Shown here in pieces: positions 1 to 3,920 of a stretch of DNA of 6,404 bases (positions are counted from its first letter, which is position 1; each line of letters begins with the position of its first letter). The position numbers and the translations under genes were made by a program. The notes beneath the pieces are model-generated. The model was not told where the DNA came from, searched no databases, and saw only the letters and a list, made by a program, of their open reading frames with translations. Source of the stretch: Deltaproteobacteria bacterium (GTDB lineage Bacteria; Desulfobacterota; Desulfobacteria; Desulfobacterales; JAFDCJ01); assembly GCA_024277475.1 (NCBI GenBank), contig JAJRVC010000044.1, forward strand, positions 1-6,404, in the 5' to 3' direction.

Positions 1-280
1 CACCGGTGATTTTATCGACCAGCTCTCCCTGCTTGAAAAATAATAATGTGGGAATGGCTCTGATACCATATTTTTCAGGTGTGGCCGAATTCTGGTCAAC
101 GTTGCACTTCGTAAAACGGAATTGATCTTTATATTTTTCGGCAAGTTTTTCGACAGCAGGTCCGATGGCTTTGCAGGGCCCACACCATGGCGCCCAGAAG
201 TCAACTAATACCGGTTTGCCGGAGGCTATTACCTGAGAGTCAAAATTGCTGTCATCAATTTCTAAAATACTGTTTGTCAT
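1..280 (-). CDS. trxA: thioredoxin, classical CGPC type (3' end cut by window)
   Basis: Thiol-disulfide oxidoreductase of the cytoplasm that reduces protein disulfides and is normally recharged by thioredoxin reductase. The visible 93 residues run from ATG at 280 to the window edge; about 12-16 C-terminal residues are missing compared with the usual 105-109. The active site WAPWCGPCK has Cys33 and Cys36, preceded by the buried Asp27. The cis-proline loop RAIPT (Pro77) is present, followed by the LLFFKQGE strand. One extra cysteine lies at position 59, in the strand before NVDQ. A second in-frame ATG lies at 286, but AGGAG sits 8 nt before ATG 280 and only about 2 nt before ATG 286, so 280 is preferred. 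It is last in a same-strand run after the 87-residue gene (30-nt gap), so cotranscription is likely. Family assignment is secure; the symbol is by family, since a second thioredoxin lies nearby. Confidence 0.95.
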   Translation of the reverse strand, partial: MTNSILEIDDSNFDSQVIASGKPVLVDFWAPWCGPCKAIGPAVEKLAEKYKDQFRFTKCNVDQNSATPEKYGIRAIPTLLFFKQGELVDKITG

Positions 281-310
281 TGTCATTTCTCCTTTTGAAA
301 AATAATTTTA

Positions 311-574
311 TTAATCCATATCCGAATAAAGCTCTCCCGGCGGGATTTTTTCTCCAGGCCGCCAGGTAGTGTAATCAGCCGGAGTGAGATAATCATCCGC
401 ACGGATTTTACGGTTTGCCCAGACAATCCGCGTGTTACACTCCTCCACGGTTTTTCCCAATTTTTTCTTACGTTTTTCAAGAGCCGTTTCCGCTGTTTCC
501 CTGCTGTTGTGAACCGAAAGGACCTTTTTTTTGGGTTTCGAAAGATCGTGTTCATCATATATCAAGATATACAT
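311..574 (-). CDS. small conserved-looking protein of unknown function between two thioredoxin genes
   Basis: An 87-residue protein I do not recognise. The start at 574 is supported by a strong ribosome-binding site (GGAGGGA, about 4 nt before ATG). A competing overlapping frame (283-558) has no comparable site and reads as low-complexity basic sequence. The protein opens with a short hydrophobic strand (YILIYDEHD). A Lys/Arg/Glu-rich helix follows (about residues 22-48), then a strand-like segment (NTRIVWANR) and a charged, Pro/Gly-rich tail containing DYLTPADY and WRPGEKIPPGE. The only cysteine is Cys46; there is no signal peptide or membrane segment, so it is probably a soluble cytoplasmic protein. 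It lies 59 nt after the CIPC thioredoxin and 30 nt before the CGPC thioredoxin on the same strand, so it is probably cotranscribed with both. The context hints at a thiol-redox link, but nothing in the sequence gives a function. Confidence 0.8.
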   Translation of the reverse strand: MYILIYDEHDLSKPKKKVLSVHNSRETAETALEKRKKKLGKTVEECNTRIVWANRKIRADDYLTPADYTTWRPGEKIPPGELYSDMD

Positions 575-633
575 ATCTCCCTCCTTAAATTTGATAAATG
601 CACATAAACTTGTCAGTTAAAGGCGGAGCCGCG

Positions 634-963
634 TTAGGGCAATAAGGCTTCCAGTGCTCTTGTTAATGAATCCGCTTTTTGAAGTCCCACAAAGCGTCTG
701 GTTTCTTCGCCGTTTTTAAAGATGACCAGCGTGGGAATACTATGTATATTCAGACTTTGCGCAACTTTGCGATTCTCTTCGGCATTCAGTGATGTGATCA
801 GTGCCTTGCCCTCAAATGTATCAGCAACTTTTTTAAGTATGGGTTGCTGGCTCCGGCAGGGTATGCACCAGGGAGCCCAGCAGTCCACCAGTACCGGCTT
901 ATCGGATTGTAGAACCACATTTTTGAAATTGGTTTCATTTATTTCCTGAATATTTTCAGACAT
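634..963 (-). CDS. thioredoxin-like protein with atypical CIPC active site
   Basis: A complete 109-residue thioredoxin-fold protein, the normal family length. The active site reads WAPWCIPCRSQQ (Cys33, Cys36), so the usual Gly between the cysteines is Ile. The buried Asp27 is kept, but the next residue, normally Phe, is Cys28. The cis-proline motif SIPTLVIF (Pro77) and the terminal helix ALEALLP are intact. There is no signal peptide, so it should act in the cytoplasm. The dipeptide between the cysteines tunes redox potential and partner choice in this family, so this protein probably differs from the CGPC copy downstream. A TTG 18 nt upstream (979-981) could extend it by six residues, but the Shine-Dalgarno-like AAGGA lies just after that TTG and about 10 nt before ATG 963, so 963 is the better start. 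It is the first gene of the likely three-gene minus-strand run. Confidence 0.93.
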   Translation of the reverse strand: MSENIQEINETNFKNVVLQSDKPVLVDCWAPWCIPCRSQQPILKKVADTFEGKALITSLNAEENRKVAQSLNIHSIPTLVIFKNGEETRRFVGLQKADSLTRALEALLP

Positions 964-1100
964 GATGATCAATTCCTTCAAATTGAGTCATAACTATCGA
1001 ATTTTCTATCTGACTGCGGCGGGAACACTGTATTACTTTTGAAGGTCATCCGGTTAACGAATCAATAAAGAATGCCGGCCTCCGGGTTAATTGTTTGTGC
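964..1100 (-). other. intergenic region upstream of the thioredoxin run
   Basis: This gap must hold the promoter of the thioredoxin run if that run is not read from further upstream, because a terminator-like hairpin precedes it. I see no convincing sigma70 or sigma54 site. The best sigma70 guess on the minus strand is TTAACC, 16 nt, TAATAC, with weak matches in both boxes. A GGTTAAC motif like those in the larger regulatory region lies at 1052-1058. There is no coding potential. Confidence 0.4.
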
Positions 1101-1129
1101 AAAAACGAACAGCGGCATTATAGCCGCTG
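1101..1129 (-). terminator. intrinsic terminator after the 105-residue gene
   Basis: A perfect 7-bp stem (CAGCGGC at 1110-1116 with GCCGCTG at 1123-1129) encloses a 6-nt loop. In minus-strand sense it is followed by TTCGTTTTTG. It lies 41 nt after the stop codon of the gene at 1171-1488 and before the thioredoxin run. This is the classical layout of a Rho-independent terminator, although the T-run is interrupted. It suggests the 105-residue gene is transcribed separately from the thioredoxin genes, or attenuates reading into them. Confidence 0.7.
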
Positions 1130-1170
1130 CTCGCGATCAGCAGTTGACGGATAGCCTCTATGCAACAGCT

Positions 1171-1488
1171 TCAGCCGCCGAAATTGCCGGCACCGAGTCC
1201 CCGCATGGCTTCTTCCGCAGTGACGCGAAGCGTTGACAGTGATTTATCAAACAGCTCCCTGTCGGTCCTGATGTCGTCCATCCCGGTTTCGGGGGTACAG
1301 TTATCCTGAATATATTCGATACGATCATCCATCTCCGTAATAAGAATATGCACATCCTCGATATTTGGAAGAATTTTTTCCCTTTCACCGCCGGGCAACT
1401 CCTCCATTTTGCGCACGATATCATAGACATTAGCTTTCCAGGCGGTAAGTTCCGCCTGCATGGTCTTACAGCAATTTCTGGCTTTCAT
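1171..1488 (-). CDS. small helical (coiled-coil-like) protein of unknown function
   Basis: A 105-residue protein. ATG 1488 is chosen because AAGGAG lies about 6 nt before it; a GTG-initiated extension to 1539 has no such site and would cover the leader region. The opening MKARNCCKTMQAELTAWKA recalls small stress-type coiled-coil proteins that begin with MK..(R/K)...YxxKM+AxLxxW, but that likeness is weak and from memory. Residues 8-30 and 42-62 look like amphipathic helices broken by LPGG (31-34). A third helix (about 78-97) is followed by the flexible glycine tail LGAGNFGG. It has a vicinal Cys6-Cys7 pair plus Cys64 and no signal or membrane segment. It is followed by its own terminator and preceded by a sigma54-like promoter, divergent from the sigma54 activator gene. 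It is therefore the natural candidate target of that activator. Function unknown. Confidence 0.8.
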   Translation of the reverse strand: MKARNCCKTMQAELTAWKANVYDIVRKMEELPGGEREKILPNIEDVHILITEMDDRIEYIQDNCTPETGMDDIRTDRELFDKSLSTLRVTAEEAMRGLGAGNFGG

Positions 1489-1618
1489 GATACACTCCTT
1501 TCTGTTTGGTTGGTTAACATCGTTATCCGGTTGGGCCACCGGCCTAAATACAGCGCGATTCCACTATCGATTGTCAGCCTGTTTTATTGCGTTTCTGTAT
1601 TTCTACCCTTCCTATTTA

Positions 1619-1634
1619 TTCAATATGTGTGCCA
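1619..1634 (-). promoter_or_regulatory. candidate sigma54 (-24/-12) promoter for the 105-residue gene
   Basis: On the minus strand the sequence reads CTGGCAC, 5 nt, TTGAA. The -24 box matches the consensus TGGCAC completely and the spacing to the -12 box is exact, but the -12 box has TTGA where TTGC is expected. The predicted start is near 1608, giving a leader of about 120 nt before ATG 1488. A sigma54-dependent activator gene lies on the other side of the same intergenic region, which strengthens the call. The -12 mismatch falls at a normally well-conserved base, so the call stays moderate. Confidence 0.45.
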
Positions 1635-1764
1635 GAAGCTGTGTCGGATATGCAGTTAAAGTATTTTGATCCATAACCCATTAAAATTATATAAAAATAT
1701 AATAAGTAGTAAGAAGGGGCAGGGGCCAGTCGATGTGATTTAGCGGTTGTGGAAGTGCTATGGG

Positions 1765-1796
1765 TAACGTTAATTCCGGGTGTGGTAACGGCGTTA
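1765..1796. promoter_or_regulatory. paired palindromes TAACGTTA and TAACGGCGTTA, candidate activator sites
   Basis: A perfect 8-bp palindrome (1765-1772) and a perfect-armed 11-nt palindrome (1786-1796) share the half-site TAACG. Their centres are about 22 bp apart, two helical turns, as for cooperative dimer binding. They lie about 130-165 bp upstream of the candidate sigma54 -24 box, inside the usual range of enhancer sites for sigma54 activators. The binding protein is inferred, not shown. Confidence 0.45.
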
Positions 1797-1852
1797 GCGT
1801 AAACGGAACGGTTAACTATCGGGATACTTAGTACATAGTTTCACAAATACGA

Positions 1853-1889
1853 TAACGTATAATTCATTGAAGCGTTAACGACAATTATA
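1853..1889. promoter_or_regulatory. second cluster of TAACG half-sites within an AT-rich inverted repeat
   Basis: TAACG at 1853-1857 is followed by a 7-bp inverted repeat, TATAATT at 1858-1864 and AATTATA at 1883-1889. The palindrome CGTTAACG (1873-1880) lies between its arms. It uses the same half-site as the pair at 1765-1796, so it may be an additional binding site for the same regulator. GGTTAAC at 1810-1816 is a further partial match. Confidence 0.35.
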
Positions 1890-1895
1890 TCTCAC

Positions 1896-1919
1896 CACAG
1901 AGGCACAGAGAGCACAGAG
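1896..1919. repeat. CACAGAG short direct repeat (three copies)
   Basis: Three perfect copies of CACAGAG start at 1896, 1904 and 1913, with spacers of 1 and 2 nt, preceded by CTCAC. I recall similar CACAGAG strings in intergenic DNA of various environmental bacteria, so this is probably a dispersed non-coding element. It directly abuts a T-run and the inverted-repeat element that follows. No function is assigned. Confidence 0.65.
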
Positions 1920-1928
1920 ATGTATTTT

Positions 1929-2014
1929 TTTTCGTTTGCCGGAGGCCTGAACATTAATGTATAAAATCCGATCAGTCATCCCGTCTCGGCGGGGGAGACG
2001 ACGGCAAACGAAAA
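1929..2014. repeat. 86-bp element bounded by perfect 13-bp inverted repeats
   Basis: TTTTCGTTTGCCG at 1929-1941 is the exact reverse complement of 2002-2014. The 60-nt interior holds a second perfect 6-bp stem, CGTCTC at 1982-1987 and GAGACG at 1995-2000, with a GC-rich loop. As DNA it could be a miniature dispersed element; as RNA it would fold into a long hairpin with an inner stem-loop. There is no transposase and no clear target-site duplication beside it. Confidence 0.7.
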
Positions 2015-2143
2015 GCATCAATGCTGGAGCCTAAAGAAATTCTTAGTTCTAATAAGCAGCGACAGTACAACCGAAGGTTTCAGGTGTCAATATTTGAGTC
2101 AGTTGGAGAATTTGGCGTTGCTCTGGAATATACTTCCCGCGAC

Positions 2144-2170
2144 TTGACACACAACCCCCAATCCTATACT
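2144..2170 (+). promoter_or_regulatory. sigma70-like promoter for the sigma54 activator gene
   Basis: TTGACA at 2144-2149 is a perfect -35 box. TATACT at 2165-2170 is a good -10 box, 15 nt away, which is shorter than the optimal 17. Transcription would begin near 2177, about 50 nt before the GTG start at 2227. The short spacer suggests modest strength or activator dependence. Confidence 0.5.
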
Positions 2171-2226
2171 AGCTCGGGTAACACAGCGTAATGTTCTGTT
2201 CAAACTGAAACCCATCGGAGACTGCC

Positions 2227-3630
2227 GTGAACTCAAAAACTCACGAAATTTGGAATATTCATTTTATTGAACAGATTATGGACACAATGGCCGATGGTGT
2301 TTTCACCCTCGATAATAACGGTCGGGTCACTTCCTGGAATCGTTCGATGGAACGTATCAGTGGTTATCCGGCCGAGGAGGCCATGGGAAATTCGTGTCAG
2401 CTTTTAAGATGCAGCCGATGTTTCGGCAAAAAGTGCCCGGCGGGTATCCGCAGCTGTCAAATTCTTAAAAGCGGTGGACATGAATCCAAAGAATGTTTAT
2501 TGACCCATAAAGCCGGACATACCGTACCTGTTATTAAAAACGCCCGTGTGGTGCGGGATGAAGACCAGCAGATTATCGGTGTGGTTGAAACCGTCACTGA
2601 CCTCAGCGAAATAACGCGGGCTCGCAGGAAAGCCGAAGAAGCCTTAATCCGATTGGGCGAAAAGCATCGCTTGGATAATCTAATCGGCAAAAGCCATGCA
2701 ATGCAGAAGGTGTTTGAGGCCATAAATGCCGCCGCTGCCAGCGATGCTACGGTTTTAGTTCAAGGCGATAGCGGTACGGGAAAGGAACTGGTCGCCGGAG
2801 CGATCCATCAGCGTAGTGGACGGGCGACCTATCCGATGGTGGCGGTCAATTGCTCGGCCTTGTCCGAATCATTGCTGGAAAGCGAACTTTTTGGCCATGT
2901 CAAAGGCGCTTTCACCGGAGCAACGCGTAACCGCGTCGGGCGATTCGAGGAAGCTGACGGCGGCACCGTATTTCTCGATGAAATCGGCGAGATCAGCCCT
3001 TTTATTCAGGTTAAGCTGTTGCGGGTACTTCAAGAACGTGAAATTGAGAGGGTGGGCGATTCCAAAACTCGCAAAGTCAATATACGGATTATTGCGGCGA
3101 CCAATCGGGACCTTTACCGTCGCGTTCAAGAGGGATATTTCCGAGACGATTTGTACTACCGCTTGAAAGTCTTTCCTGTTCTTTTGCCGCCTCTGCGAAA
3201 ACGCAAGGAGGACATCCCGCTTTTGGCGAGGTATTTTATCGATCGGCAAAACCACAAAACCGGCAAAGACATTACCGGAGTATCCCAACAAGCCCTGCGC
3301 GTTTTTCTGGACCACTCCTGGCCGGGGAACGTTCGCGAGCTGGAAAATGCCATCGAACACGCCTTCGTCCTTCGCAGCCGGGATCGGATCGAAGTAACGG
3401 ACCTCCCAATCGAAATCAGGCAGTCCGACTATGAATGTGAACCGGCAGAAATTTCGCAGGCCGCCCGGAATAAAATGGGAATCGATAAAGAACTGTCAGC
3501 GGAATCGCTGATTGAACTTTTGGAGGCCTGTAACTGGAACAAAGCAGAGGCTGCACGCCGGATCGGAGTCAGCCGGACGGCGGTCTGGAAATATATGAAA
3601 AAATGGGATATTCCGCTGCAAAAGTTGTAA
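2227..3630 (+). CDS. orphan sigma54-dependent transcriptional activator (PAS, AAA+, Fis-type HTH) with cysteine-rich PAS
   Basis: A 467-residue bacterial enhancer-binding protein that would use ATP hydrolysis to open promoters held by sigma54 RNA polymerase. The start is GTG, with GGAG 6 nt upstream. A PAS domain covers about residues 12-127 ([16 protein letters not shown], then GYPAEEAMG). It carries Cys57, 62, 65, 70, 77 and 90, spaced 4, 2, 4, 6 and 12 residues apart. After a short helical linker, the AAA+ domain (about 152-390) has Walker A GDSGTGKE (180-187), the sigma54-contacting GAFTGA loop (227-232), Walker B TVFLDE (247-252), ATNRDL (291-296), the arginine-finger region FRDDLYYRL (305-313) and the sensor II motif [10 protein letters not shown] (365-374). 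A Fis-type HTH (about 437-458) ends the protein. There is no receiver domain and no adjacent kinase, so the PAS is probably the direct sensor. All motifs needed for activity are intact. The ligand or redox signal is unknown. Confidence 0.95.
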   Translation: MNSKTHEIWNIHFIEQIMDTMADGVFTLDNNGRVTSWNRSMERISGYPAEEAMGNSCQLLRCSRCFGKKCPAGIRSCQILKSGGHESKECLLTHKAGHTVPVIKNARVVRDEDQQIIGVVETVTDLSEITRARRKAEEALIRLGEKHRLDNLIGKSHAMQKVFEAINAAAASDATVLVQGDSGTGKELVAGAIHQRSGRATYPMVAVNCSALSESLLESELFGHVKGAFTGATRNRVGRFEEADGGTVFLDEIGEISPFIQVKLLRVLQEREIERVGDSKTRKVNIRIIAATNRDLYRRVQEGYFRDDLYYRLKVFPVLLPPLRKRKEDIPLLARYFIDRQNHKTGKDITGVSQQALRVFLDHSWPGNVRELENAIEHAFVLRSRDRIEVTDLPIEIRQSDYECEPAEISQAARNKMGIDKELSAESLIELLEACNWNKAEAARRIGVSRTAVWKYMKKWDIPLQKL

Positions 3631-3920
3631 CCGTTCACAGGTTCGGGGCTCCGCCCTTCGGGCTTCGACCCACAAGCAGGGTTCAACGTTCAGACAGGGT
3701 TAAGGACAAAGAAGGCATTAAAGACCCGAAGTCCTCGTTAAAAATGCTGAATTTCCCAAATAGTTGCCAATTTGGCCCCAAATTTTGGGTTAGACCTGAT
3801 GAAGCTGACGCTTTTCCCGTAAAAACGAATCCTAAATACAATTCAGAGATAAAAATGGAACCTTGAACCTCTGAACCCGTGAACGCATACATTTTATTTT
3901 TGTGCCTTTTTGCGGCCACA
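3631..3920. other. convergent intergenic region with no gene
   Basis: About 290 nt between the ends of two convergent genes. It is filled with GTTCA-type repeats at both ends and small palindromes in the middle: GCCAATTTGGC at 3766-3776 and CCCAAA/TTTGGG at 3777-3789. At 3646-3663 two mutually exclusive 4-bp hairpins (GGGC-TCC-GCCC or GCCC-TTC-GGGC) follow the activator gene, but no T-run follows, so I do not call a terminator. The ORFs here lack ribosome-binding sites and protein-like sequence. Confidence 0.6.
3632..3885. repeat. GTTCA-type repeats forming flanking inverted repeats
   Basis: CGTTCACAGGTTC at 3632-3644 matches the reverse complement of 3873-3885 at 12 of 13 positions, so the intergenic region is bracketed by inverted repeats about 254 bp apart end to end. 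Each end holds further degenerate GTTCA units: 3681-3685 and 3688-3692 on the plus strand, and on the minus strand three units within 3862-3884. I recall similar short-period GTTCA strings in intergenic DNA of sulfate reducers. This may be a degenerate dispersed repeat, not a mobile element with its own gene. Confidence 0.5.

Larger units (their letters stand above)
1489..2226. other. long divergent intergenic regulatory region
   Basis: About 740 nt between divergent starts at 1488 (minus) and 2227 (plus), with no ORF having a plausible ribosome-binding site and protein-like sequence. In order it holds a sigma54-like promoter facing left (1619-1634), an AT-rich stretch (about 1675-1710), a cluster of TAACG palindromes (1765-1880), a CACAGAG direct repeat (1896-1919), an 86-bp inverted-repeat element (1929-2014) and a sigma70-like promoter facing right (2144-2170). 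Positions 2015-2143 show nothing I can name. An unannotated small RNA cannot be excluded. Confidence 0.7.

Noticed and set aside
283..558. 91-residue ORF overlapping the 87-residue gene on the same strand
   Set aside because: No good ribosome-binding site, and Lys/Arg-rich out-of-frame sequence; the frame from 574 has a strong GGAGGGA site and better protein character.
1060..1080. CGGCAT...TTGAT on the minus strand as a sigma54 promoter for the thioredoxin run
   Set aside because: Spacing between the GG and the -12 box is one base too long and both boxes are imperfect.
1489..1539. GTG-started N-terminal extension of the 105-residue protein
   Set aside because: No ribosome-binding site before the GTG, while AAGGAG lies at ideal distance before ATG 1488.
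1348..1659. 103-residue plus-strand ORF with hydrophobic stretches
   Set aside because: Mostly antisense to the 105-residue gene and then across the regulatory region; no ribosome-binding site.
1896..1919. CACAGAG copies as a CRISPR array
   Set aside because: Units are 7 bp with 1-2 nt spacers, far from CRISPR repeat and spacer sizes, and no cas gene is present.
2112..2127. TTGGCGTTGCTCTGG as a sigma54 promoter for the activator gene
   Set aside because: The -24 box is partial and the expected GC at -12 is GG; a sigma70-like site just downstream is better.
2869..3360. 163-residue minus-strand ORF inside the sigma54 activator gene
   Set aside because: Antisense shadow of a well-conserved AAA+ domain; no independent evidence of coding.
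3646..3663. GC-rich hairpin after the activator gene as a Rho-independent terminator
   Set aside because: Stems are only 4 bp and no T-run follows; it looks more like part of the repeat-rich spacer.
3603..3866. 87-residue plus-strand ORF spanning the convergent spacer
   Set aside because: Begins inside the activator gene in another frame and runs through repeats; no ribosome-binding site and no protein-like composition.
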